From Bacteroidota bacterium (GTDB taxonomy: Bacteria > Bacteroidota > Ignavibacteria > Tepidaquicellales > Tepidaquicellaceae), in NCBI GenBank assembly GCA_003519545.1, contig DOWN01000152.1, positions 1 to 5,954 on the forward strand: a DNA stretch of 5,954 bases. The letters are read 5' to 3'. This document shows, piece by piece, positions 1 to 5,954 of this stretch (position 1 is its first letter; each line of letters starts with the position of its first letter). The position numbers and the translations under genes were made by a program. The notes beneath the pieces are model-generated. The model did not search any database. It saw only the letters and a list, made by a program, of their open reading frames with translations, and had not been told where the DNA came from.

Positions 1-1356
1 AAATTCATCTATGAAAATTTTTCTGAAGAGGGCTTTTGAGTTTGAAGGGTTGTTGTTTAAATTAAATACCGGCATTGTCATATAAATAATTCTCGGGATA
101 GTGACAACATCTTTTATCGCAACTTTTATTGTATCAAAACATCCGCTTGGTTTATAAAATGAATAAACCACAGGTACATTTGAAGATGATTTTATTCCAC
201 GTACAAACTGCGTTGCTGTGCTTGGTCCAATAACCGGATAACCGGAATTAACTACATTTAAGTTATTATCTGAATTTAAAACAAATGGTATTGTACAGAA
301 TGTTATACTATCAACTGGAGCAAAATTTATGACACTTCCCTGTCCAAGAATTGATGTGCTTGGAAAACCCGCAGTGAAAAATACTTTTCCGCCGGACTGC
401 ATATAAAATGGAATCGTCTGTTGTGCCAAATCAAGATTCGCTGATGTTGCAACTGAACCTGAACCCGATGTCCACAGGACATATTTATAAAGTTTCAGAG
501 TTTCAATAAACATTGGATTAATAATTTTCGGAATCAATGCACCGTTTCTGGATTTTATGTCAAGAATGTCGTATTTCAAAGTATCAAAGGCATTTTCAAA
601 ATAAGGAACTGCAACTTGCAAATTATTCTGATCTATATCTCGAATCAATAAAATTTTTCCTGAATTATTTTTTACATACCAGTTTGATGAATCTGGAGGC
701 ATTTTGATTACAGGACTAAATGCTCCCGCATTATCCTGTGCTTTCAAAAAAAACCGGTTATTAGAATTAACTACTAATCCGCTGTCTTTAGTTAAAGTCA
801 TTAAATTAATATTACCCGGTATTCTTCTGAAATTAAGTGTATCATTTAATGACCACCAGTAATATCGGATTGACTCTGATCCGTCAGGATCAAAACCATT
901 CCATTTGAAAGTTGCTACAGGAAAAGTTGTATCAGGAATTAAAGATGTGTTATCAAAAGTAACAACAGGAGGTGTGTTAATTACCGGATATAAATTTGAA
1001 GCCGGTGTCGGGTCAACCAATCCCTTATCATCCACAGCCGCAACATATATTGTATAAATACTGTCGTTTCCGGAAATTGAAAGGATAAAAGTGCTGTCCT
1101 GCTTTGTAGTGTATGTCCAGTTTACATTGTCAAATGAAACTCTGTATCCTGAAACAAATCCATCAGGATCATCGCCCCACCAACTAACTTTTCTAAGTGT
1201 GCTGCCGGGAGCGATAATGCTATCCGGATATAAAGTAAGATGTGTTTCCGGAGGTAAATTCTGAACAGGCGAATTTACAGGATCAGAACAACTGTTCAGT
1301 CCGGAAATTAAAATTATGAATGAAAATAAAAATAATATGTTTAAAATCTTTTTAAT
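1..1356 (-). CDS. Putative lipoprotein, two FnIII-like domains plus GATase-like domain (3' end outside window)
   Basis: The frame is open from 1356 to base 1, giving 452 residues without a stop; the C-terminus is missing. The N-terminus (xKKILNILFLFSF..., residues 1-22) is a lysine-led hydrophobic signal ending in LNSC with Cys23 (codon 1290-1288), which fits a relaxed lipobox, so outer-membrane or surface lipidation is inferred. Residues ~35-125 and ~127-222 look like two fibronectin III-type domains; each has a Trp-rich strand followed by a DPDG turn (63-66 and 156-159). Residues ~233-440 begin KILLIRD and continue with YKYVLWTS and GGKVFFTAGF, the alternating strand pattern of class I glutamine amidotransferase/ThuA-like folds. 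The usual nucleophile Cys is absent at the elbow (Ala329-Gly330), so catalysis is unlikely. Cys354 and Cys406 could pair. The start is chosen as ATT at 1356-1354: an in-frame TGA lies at 1362-1360, and the first in-frame ATG (801-799) would remove the signal and both FnIII domains. The upstream gene stops 8 bases before, suggesting translational coupling. The product is not recognised as a named protein. Confidence 0.8.
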   Translation of the reverse strand, partial: MKKILNILFLFSFIILISGLNSCSDPVNSPVQNLPPETHLTLYPDSIIAPGSTLRKVSWWGDDPDGFVSGYRVSFDNVNWTYTTKQDSTFILSISGNDSIYTIYVAAVDDKGLVDPTPASNLYPVINTPPVVTFDNTSLIPDTTFPVATFKWNGFDPDGSESIRYYWWSLNDTLNFRRIPGNINLMTLTKDSGLVVNSNNRFFLKAQDNAGAFSPVIKMPPDSSNWYVKNNSGKILLIRDIDQNNLQVAVPYFENAFDTLKYDILDIKSRNGALIPKIINPMFIETLKLYKYVLWTSGSGSVATSANLDLAQQTIPFYMQSGGKVFFTAGFPSTSILGQGSVINFAPVDSITFCTIPFVLNSDNNLNVVNSGYPVIGPSTATQFVRGIKSSSNVPVVYSFYKPSGCFDTIKVAIKDVVTIPRIIYMTMPVFNLNNNPSNSKALFRKIFIDEF

Positions 1357-1364
1357 AATTCAGA

Positions 1365-3641
1365 TTATTTTATTAATACCATTCTTTTTGTCTGGCTGAA
1401 TGAAGTTCCGTTAACTCCAACTGCCTGAAGTTTGTAAAAATAAACACCACTCGCAAGGTTAGATGCATTAAAATCAATTATATAACTTCCTGCCTGATTA
1501 AACTGATTAACAAGAACACTTACTTCCCTACCGATCATATCGTAAATTTTCAATGTAACATTTGCATTAACAGGTAAAGAATAATTAAATCTTGTTACAG
1601 GATTAAAAGGATTCGGATAGTTCTGACTTAAATTATAATCATTAACAATCTCAGAATTATAAGTAATACCGACAGGTGTTATAGTTCCGAAATCAGATGG
1701 TCTTCTCGGGACTGTTTTCCAGTTGCTGAATGAGAAATAAAGTATTCCCTGAACAAAAGTTATACTGTCATTTTTTGTTAATAAAATATTCGGAGGTACA
1801 TTTCCGAGACCGTCCCAGTTATTTGAATAAGTATGATTACCACCCTGAAGTTCAATTCGTGACTGAACATTTGAAAAATCCTGAACTAAAATTTCACCGA
1901 AATTTCTTCTGAAAGTAGTATCAGGTAAAGGTTCAGGTGTTGTACAAGCAAGACCAACTCCCGCATTGATGCAAGAAATAGCAACCGGGAAATTATATCT
2001 GATTAACATAGATTCATAACGCTCAACTAGAGAATCACCGTCCTGTGCTGAGTTAGGAATTTGTCCGGTGTTCACATTTAATGCAGAAGGAAGAGGATTA
2101 TTTGAAGAGAGTACTACAATATTTGATGGTGATGAAACATTAATTCTTGTAACCCCGAAATTTTCTTCAACTGTACCTTTAACTCTTACACGATCACCTC
2201 TTTTTAGTATATCTGTAGGATTACCACTAATCCAGATACCTGACCATGGACCGGTTCCGTTTTGAATATAAACTCTTCTCGGTGAAGTTTGTGTACCACC
2301 GTTACCTGAAAAACTGAAAGTTCTTATATCTGAAGTATCAGCAGTTACGATACCTTCAACACCTCTGACATCAAAATTTGAATATGCAGAAATTCCGGAA
2401 TTATTAGGTGTATATTGAACATCCTGAATAGTAAGAGAGTCACTTGATTTTACATAATAAAATAATTTTCCTCTTGCAGAATCATTCGGTAAAATTCTAA
2501 CACCACCACTATTATCCTGAGCACGAATTATATATTCTACTAAAGTGTTTAAAGGTTGTGTAGGAATAGACCCGCTGAAAATATTTCCTGCAGGAGTAAG
2601 ATTTACAGTTGTATAAGCACCTCTGTTAATTCTATACAATAACTGTGCAGAAGTAATCGTTCCGTCATCTGTGATGGAGCATGTTATCAATGGATTATCC
2701 GATGGAGTAGGAACTCCGGGATTTCTTGAAGGATTAGAAATAATCGGAGGTGTATTTGCAAGACTTAAATCATTAGGATAAATTGGCACGATTGCATAAG
2801 GAACCTGATTTCCGAAAGCACCTTCGTTATTAGCATGTATGATAACTCCACGAATATAATTTACAACAGTTCCAAAACCCGGATGATTATAAGTAGTATC
2901 TAGTCTTTGAGCAGGATCAGTTGTGAAGAAGTTAGAAAAATCTCTGAAATAAAGTTTATTTCCCTGAGCATCAACAATACTCCAAGGTTGTCTGTTACCA
3001 ATACCTGAGGCAACTGTTACGTTTCTAATTTCAACATACATACCTTCATATTTTTCACCTTGAAGATAATTAATAGTACCACCATTTGGATAATCACCAT
3101 TTGTAAATTCTGAAATATTTACGAGTTTAGGAGTTGGTCTTCTTGTAGGTGCACCGATTGGCGTAATTGTATAACCCGCAGCAGTATCAAGTGCTAACTG
3201 AGTTAAAAATCCTAAAGCATTACCCGGTTGATTAGTTCCCCAAAATTCTTCAATTCGTCCTCTAACTCTGATAACTTGTCCAGTATCAATCTGATCTAAT
3301 AAAGTAGCCGGACCTCTTGAACCTTGTCTGATAACAATTCCACCGAATAAATTATTCGCGGTATCCTGAACATAACAAGTCCAGCTTGATGTTCCTCTTA
3401 AAAGAGTTCTCTGATCATTACCTGATGGAGAAACTCTCGGAGAAGCAACAACTCTTCCTACAAACTCAACAGAATCTCCGAGTAAATTAGATTTATCTCT
3501 GCCGAGAGCAAGAGAGTCAGGAGATTTTGTCTGAATCTGCTGAATTGTTACCTGATTCCAAATTGCGGATAAATTAAATCCGAGTGAAGCAAGTATAAAA
3601 ACCGATAGAATAATTACCGGTGAGTATTTAAAGTATTTCAT
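1365..3641 (-). CDS. T9SS-secreted multidomain protein with duplicated OB-fold-like pairs and an Ig-like domain
   Basis: The complete 758-residue protein starts at ATG 3641 and stops at TAA 1367-1365. Residues 1-26 form a signal peptide (two Lys, long hydrophobic core, LSA before Ile27). Residues ~52-155 and ~402-512 resemble the OB-fold-like domains found next to bacterial extracellular nucleases (YhcR/ExeM type); both contain a YVQD or YIQN strand and an RVRVKGTVEE-like strand. Each is followed by a second related unit (~196-293 and ~540-652) sharing YExM, a DFSN motif and a VPxxPxD ending. Between the pairs, ~296-398 is an Ig-like domain (NTPPIIS start, VEYIIRAQDNSGG end). Residues 672-758 are a T9SS type A sorting domain: YPNPFNP at 675-681, IYDMIGREV at 699-707, SGVYFYKL at 731-738 and a final KRMVLIK. 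No nuclease or other catalytic domain is seen, so a binding or structural role outside the cell is inferred. Cys557 and Cys566 are close enough for a loop disulfide. The gene lies 24 bases after its upstream neighbour and 8 before the next, in one operon. No Shine-Dalgarno is visible; A-rich sequence precedes the ATG. Confidence 0.93.
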   Translation of the reverse strand: MKYFKYSPVIILSVFILASLGFNLSAIWNQVTIQQIQTKSPDSLALGRDKSNLLGDSVEFVGRVVASPRVSPSGNDQRTLLRGTSSWTCYVQDTANNLFGGIVIRQGSRGPATLLDQIDTGQVIRVRGRIEEFWGTNQPGNALGFLTQLALDTAAGYTITPIGAPTRRPTPKLVNISEFTNGDYPNGGTINYLQGEKYEGMYVEIRNVTVASGIGNRQPWSIVDAQGNKLYFRDFSNFFTTDPAQRLDTTYNHPGFGTVVNYIRGVIIHANNEGAFGNQVPYAIVPIYPNDLSLANTPPIISNPSRNPGVPTPSDNPLITCSITDDGTITSAQLLYRINRGAYTTVNLTPAGNIFSGSIPTQPLNTLVEYIIRAQDNSGGVRILPNDSARGKLFYYVKSSDSLTIQDVQYTPNNSGISAYSNFDVRGVEGIVTADTSDIRTFSFSGNGGTQTSPRRVYIQNGTGPWSGIWISGNPTDILKRGDRVRVKGTVEENFGVTRINVSSPSNIVVLSSNNPLPSALNVNTGQIPNSAQDGDSLVERYESMLIRYNFPVAISCINAGVGLACTTPEPLPDTTFRRNFGEILVQDFSNVQSRIELQGGNHTYSNNWDGLGNVPPNILLTKNDSITFVQGILYFSFSNWKTVPRRPSDFGTITPVGITYNSEIVNDYNLSQNYPNPFNPVTRFNYSLPVNANVTLKIYDMIGREVSVLVNQFNQAGSYIIDFNASNLASGVYFYKLQAVGVNGTSFSQTKRMVLIK
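1686..2438 (-). repeat. Second copy of the intragenic OB-like domain pair (residues 402-652)
   Basis: This copy carries VYIQN (457-461), RVRVKGTVEENFG (484-496), YESM (542-545), QDFSN (587-591), VQGIL (630-634) and VPRRPSD (644-650), matching the first copy in order. It differs by an insertion in its second half that contains Cys557 and Cys566. An Ig-like domain (residues ~296-398) separates the two copies. Confidence 0.6.
2763..3488 (-). repeat. First copy of the intragenic OB-like domain pair (residues 52-293)
   Basis: Within the 758-residue protein, this segment holds an OB-like unit with CYVQD (89-93) and IRVRGRIEEFWG (124-135), then a unit with YEGM (198-201), RDFSN (233-237), IRGVI (263-267) and VPIYPND (285-291). 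The same landmarks recur in the same order in residues 402-652, about 344-368 residues later. The relation is seen at protein level only; the DNA has diverged, so it is an old duplication. Confidence 0.6.
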
Positions 3642-3665
3642 ATTATTTATTTTTAAAACTTGATT

Positions 3666-5762
3666 TTATTTTACTATTAAAAATTTACCTTTTTTAACCT
3701 GTCCGGTGTTTAAATCTTTTACGGTAAAAAGATATAAACCTGAAGCGATTGCCTGTTCCTGCCGTGTGATTAAATCCCATGCGTGTTCACCGCCTGCGAA
3801 TTTTTGTGTGCCATCTGAATATGTCTTGAACCATTCAATATCACTTCCATTATAAGTAGCAGAGTTATGTTCAAATCTATCAACCAAATCACCGGCTAAA
3901 GTCCAAATTGAAATTTCACATTTAGAAGGCAGATTATAAAAATAAATTTTTCTTAAAACTTCTTTTTTAACACCACTACCATCCCAAACAGCACTTCCAT
4001 AATATGGATTTGGATATACACCTATCTCAGCATCAGGATTATTATTTGCAAGAGTTCCGACAACAATTCGCTGTGAATTTGAAAGTAATGATGATTCAAG
4101 AGATTCAAGATTCTGTGCTGAATCCCCTTTGTCATAAGCAGTAACAGTATAAATATACTGAAAGCCATTTAACTGATTCGGGAAATCAAATTTATACCAG
4201 TATTTATTGGTATCACCTTCAAAAATTTTTGGTGAGTTCAATTTTATAAAACTAAAACCTGTGTTATTGAAATAATTATTGTTTGCACTGTCAAAATCTG
4301 CTATAAGTCTGAACTGAGAGACTAAGTCACCTGTAAGTTCGAGTTCAGCACCGGGATTTGTTCTGTAAACTCTGTAACCTTCAAAATCTTTTCTGTTCGA
4401 AATCGGGTCAATTGAATTTTCACCGTTATTACTCCAGTAAAGAGAAACTGTTCTGTTATCAAGGACAGTTCTCATTTTAGGATTTTCAGGTGGCGAAGGA
4501 AGCAGATATCTGTCGAGAAAAAGATTTCCGTTCAAATCTTCACCCGGATCAAGACGTCCATTTTCATTTTTATCTTCACCGTTATATGCTCTCTGAGCCC
4601 AACCTGCGTTGTTATATAAAATTTGTTTTTGAAAATCAGTATCGAGATTCATCGGTTCGGTACCATTTTTCTTAGCACAGATTACTCCGAAAACAACATT
4701 TAGAGTATCCTGAATATATCTAAGTTTATAGATATTACCTGAAGTATCGGCATAAGGTCCATAAGAAACAAGAGTAGATCTGTTTCCCGGATTTTGTCTG
4801 AGAAAATTAATTCTGTTAGTATCAATTCTCACACCTGGAGCAAGAAAACCCTGCATTTTAGCATATCTGGCAGCGTCAGTTGTCGGTGAAAAATAAATCG
4901 GATCATTTGTATTTCTGAATTGCCAAACTGTGAAGTGAGTTCTTTGTCTTAAAGTTTCTTGATAAGGTCGCGGGAAAGTGCCGAGAAATTTTATTCCGAT
5001 ATAATTGTTAGTAAATCCGGGATCACCGTTATAATCAAATTCATAAGCCATTCTGAGAGTATCAATCCAACCGTCACCGCCTTTATTATAAAATGAAGTT
5101 CCGCCCGGAGGAGTTATATTAGTATTTCTCACTACACAATCAGTCCATAACCCTGTATAAATACTATCAATAGAAGAAGTGTTACCTCTGTAACCGATAT
5201 TTACGATTTTATAATTTAATAAAACAAAAAAGTTAGCGTAATTAAAATCGTAAGTATAGGTCTGAAGCAGAACTTTAATTCCTAAAGGATTATGATTTTG
5301 TATAACAGTCCCACCTGCTGTGAGATTTGTATCAAAAAAATCAGTAACGAAATCCTGATGAGAAATTGCGTCAGGTCTGAAGAATGGTGAGTTAGGAAGA
5401 GAAGATCTTTCGAGAATTCCAGAACCGGAAGCATTGGTAAATTCAAATCCCTCATTTCTGAATGCCGCAGAAACATCTATAGCACCGGTTGTAACGCTGA
5501 GTTGACCTTCTTTATATCCGCCGATCCAAATTCCGCCAAGGAACATATTTTCAATACCGGAACCTTTTGGATATTGACAGGATGGTTGATTAGGAAAATT
5601 CACAAAACCATTACCTATAGTTCCATAGTTTGTAACGGTCATTGAGATATTTCCTACGTTTGTAAATTTATTATTTACATCATCATTAATACCAATAGGT
5701 TTAAAGATGAATGAAGAAAATAATATGACGCTTAGCAGTGATAAAAAGTAAAAAATCTTCAA
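3666..5762 (-). CDS. Exported protein with EF-hand-like loop, FnIII-like region and YPNP C-terminal domain
   Basis: The protein has 698 residues. The start is TTG at 5762-5760, because TTG-AAG-ATT gives the usual MKI opening of a signal peptide (hydrophobic residues 3-20) and no in-frame ATG exists between it and the upstream stop (TAA at 5801-5799). Residues ~35-80 hold NYGTIGNGF, PKGSGIE and LGGIWIGG, an N-terminal pattern I associate with large uncharacterised surface proteins of Ignavibacteria-type genomes; this is from memory, not a search. Residues ~160-265 continue with regular beta-like strands (NFFVLLNYKIVNIG, YTGLWTD). Residues 397-408 (DKNENGRLDPGE) match the 12-residue EF-hand loop spacing, with a second acidic, Asn-rich stretch to Asp417, so calcium binding is likely. 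Residues ~423-565 look fibronectin III-like (FEGYRVYRT, YIYTVTAYDKGDS). From Val582, VYPNPYYG through SGLYLFTV to GKFLIVK resembles a T9SS type A sorting domain, but longer than usual (~117 residues). The gene is first in the row, so it probably carries the operon promoter. The specific role is unknown; no active site is visible. Confidence 0.9.
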   Translation of the reverse strand: MKIFYFLSLLSVILFSSFIFKPIGINDDVNNKFTNVGNISMTVTNYGTIGNGFVNFPNQPSCQYPKGSGIENMFLGGIWIGGYKEGQLSVTTGAIDVSAAFRNEGFEFTNASGSGILERSSLPNSPFFRPDAISHQDFVTDFFDTNLTAGGTVIQNHNPLGIKVLLQTYTYDFNYANFFVLLNYKIVNIGYRGNTSSIDSIYTGLWTDCVVRNTNITPPGGTSFYNKGGDGWIDTLRMAYEFDYNGDPGFTNNYIGIKFLGTFPRPYQETLRQRTHFTVWQFRNTNDPIYFSPTTDAARYAKMQGFLAPGVRIDTNRINFLRQNPGNRSTLVSYGPYADTSGNIYKLRYIQDTLNVVFGVICAKKNGTEPMNLDTDFQKQILYNNAGWAQRAYNGEDKNENGRLDPGEDLNGNLFLDRYLLPSPPENPKMRTVLDNRTVSLYWSNNGENSIDPISNRKDFEGYRVYRTNPGAELELTGDLVSQFRLIADFDSANNNYFNNTGFSFIKLNSPKIFEGDTNKYWYKFDFPNQLNGFQYIYTVTAYDKGDSAQNLESLESSLLSNSQRIVVGTLANNNPDAEIGVYPNPYYGSAVWDGSGVKKEVLRKIYFYNLPSKCEISIWTLAGDLVDRFEHNSATYNGSDIEWFKTYSDGTQKFAGGEHAWDLITRQEQAIASGLYLFTVKDLNTGQVKKGKFLIVK

Positions 5763-5793
5763 ATGCAGATAATATTGGAAAAATTTATATAAA

Positions 5794-5801
5794 CAAATTT
5801 A
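5794..5801 (-). promoter_or_regulatory. Candidate Bacteroidota-type -7 promoter element (TAAATTTG)
   Basis: Read on the minus strand this is TAAATTTG, a full match to the TAnnTTTG -7 consensus of Bacteroidota primary-sigma promoters. It lies 31 bases before the TTG start at 5762, which would give a short leader RNA. The matching -33 TTTG/TTG is not clear: about 19-21 bases upstream there is only a TTTAA stretch. In such AT-rich DNA an 8-base match with four fixed positions at one end can occur by chance, so this is tentative. Confidence 0.35.
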
Positions 5802-5885
5802 GGAATACAATATTAATTAAATATAAATTATAAAGTAAGTATGAAATTTAGGAACAACGGAAAAGAGGAAACGAAAATTTAGAAA
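5795..5885. repeat. AAATTTAGGAA direct repeat: two exact copies and one near copy
   Basis: The 11-mer AAATTTAGGAA occurs exactly at 5795-5805 and 5844-5854, and with one mismatch (AAATTTAGAAA) at 5875-5885. All three are in the same orientation, with start-to-start distances of 49 and 31 bases. The first copy overlaps the candidate -7 element. They could be sites for a regulator or degenerate promoter copies; low sequence complexity makes chance a real alternative. Confidence 0.4.
5832..5837 (-). promoter_or_regulatory. Alternative promoter hexamer (TATAAT-like) in the leader
   Basis: On the minus strand the leader reads CTTTATAATTT around here, an exact TATAAT. A TTGTTC stands about 19 bases upstream of it, a poor -35 match at a long spacing. 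Because this lineage mostly uses the TAnnTTTG form, this is a weaker alternative to the element at 5794-5801. Confidence 0.15.
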
Positions 5886-5954
5886 AATTTAAAATGATTA
5901 GAAACCTGACTTTAAATAACAAAAAATATAAATTAACTTGCAAATCTTTATATG

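Larger units (their letters stand above)
5763..5954. other. AT-rich non-coding leader upstream of the gene row
   Basis: This 192-base stretch is strongly AT-rich and has no convincing gene on either strand. On the minus strand, the frame of the downstream gene is open only back to a TAA at 5801-5799 and offers no ATG. On the plus strand there is a 13-codon ORF from 5841 and an unfinished frame from 5894, neither with supporting features. It contains the candidate promoter and the AAATTTAGGAA repeats listed separately. It probably holds the promoter of the three minus-strand genes; it could also serve a divergent gene beyond the right edge. Confidence 0.6.

Noticed and set aside
1730..1912. 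Plus-strand 60-codon ORF
   Set aside because: It lies wholly inside the sorting-domain and OB-like region of the minus-strand secreted protein, and its translation shows no domain or signal; it is an antisense shadow.
2068..2265. Plus-strand 65-codon ORF
   Set aside because: It is antisense to the second OB-like unit of the 758-residue protein and has no recognisable features.
1686..3488. Secreted nuclease call for the 758-residue protein because of its OB-like domains
   Set aside because: No nuclease motif or domain-sized region is left after assigning the OB-like pairs, the Ig-like domain and the sorting domain.
3642..3665. Possible terminator or promoter between the first and second genes
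   Set aside because: The 24-base gap has no inverted repeat and no TAnnTTTG match; it reads as an ordinary spacer within an operon.
4490..4675. Plus-strand 61-codon ORF
   Set aside because: It is antisense to the EF-hand-like region of the 698-residue protein; its composition looks random.
5282..5476. Minus-strand 64-codon ORF in another frame
   Set aside because: It overlaps the well-supported 698-residue gene on the same strand; its hydrophobic tail is a by-product of the shifted AT-rich frame.
5894..5954. Plus-strand frame starting ATG ATT AGA, open to the window edge
   Set aside because: Only 20 codons are visible, without a ribosome-binding signal or recognisable sequence; a divergent gene cannot be supported or excluded.

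Overview
The window looks like a piece of an AT-rich genome of the Bacteroidota/Ignavibacteriota (Chlorobi) group, most probably Ignavibacteria-like. The main reason is the C-terminus of the central protein. It carries a YPNPFNP box, an IYDMIGREV segment, SGVYFYKL and a terminal KRMVLIK, which is the form of type IX secretion system (T9SS) type A sorting domain common in that group. Starts preceded by A/T-rich sequence without a Shine-Dalgarno motif, and a TAnnTTTG-type promoter element, agree with this. The taxon is an inference from these features; no marker gene is present.

All recognisable coding sequence is on the minus strand and is read from right to left as one tight gene row. It starts after a 192-base AT-rich leader (5763-5954) that holds a candidate promoter and a short repeated motif. 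The first gene (5762-3666) encodes a 698-residue exported protein with a calcium-loop-like segment, a fibronectin III-like part and a YPNP-type C-terminal domain. After 24 bases comes the second gene (3641-1365), a 758-residue exported protein made of two copies of an OB-fold-like pair around an Ig-like domain, followed by a T9SS sorting domain. After 8 bases comes the third gene (1356 to beyond base 1), apparently a lipoprotein with two fibronectin III-like domains and a domain resembling the class I glutamine amidotransferase fold. Its C-terminus lies outside the window, and it has no ATG in a sensible place: the best start is ATT.

Taken together this is a probable operon of three envelope or extracellular proteins. 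Two seem to leave the cell through T9SS and one seems to be lipid-anchored. None has a visible catalytic centre, so adhesion, matrix building, ligand binding or a surface complex is more likely than an enzymatic pathway, but no specific function can be read from the sequence. No RNA genes, mobile elements, CRISPR arrays or convincing terminators were found.
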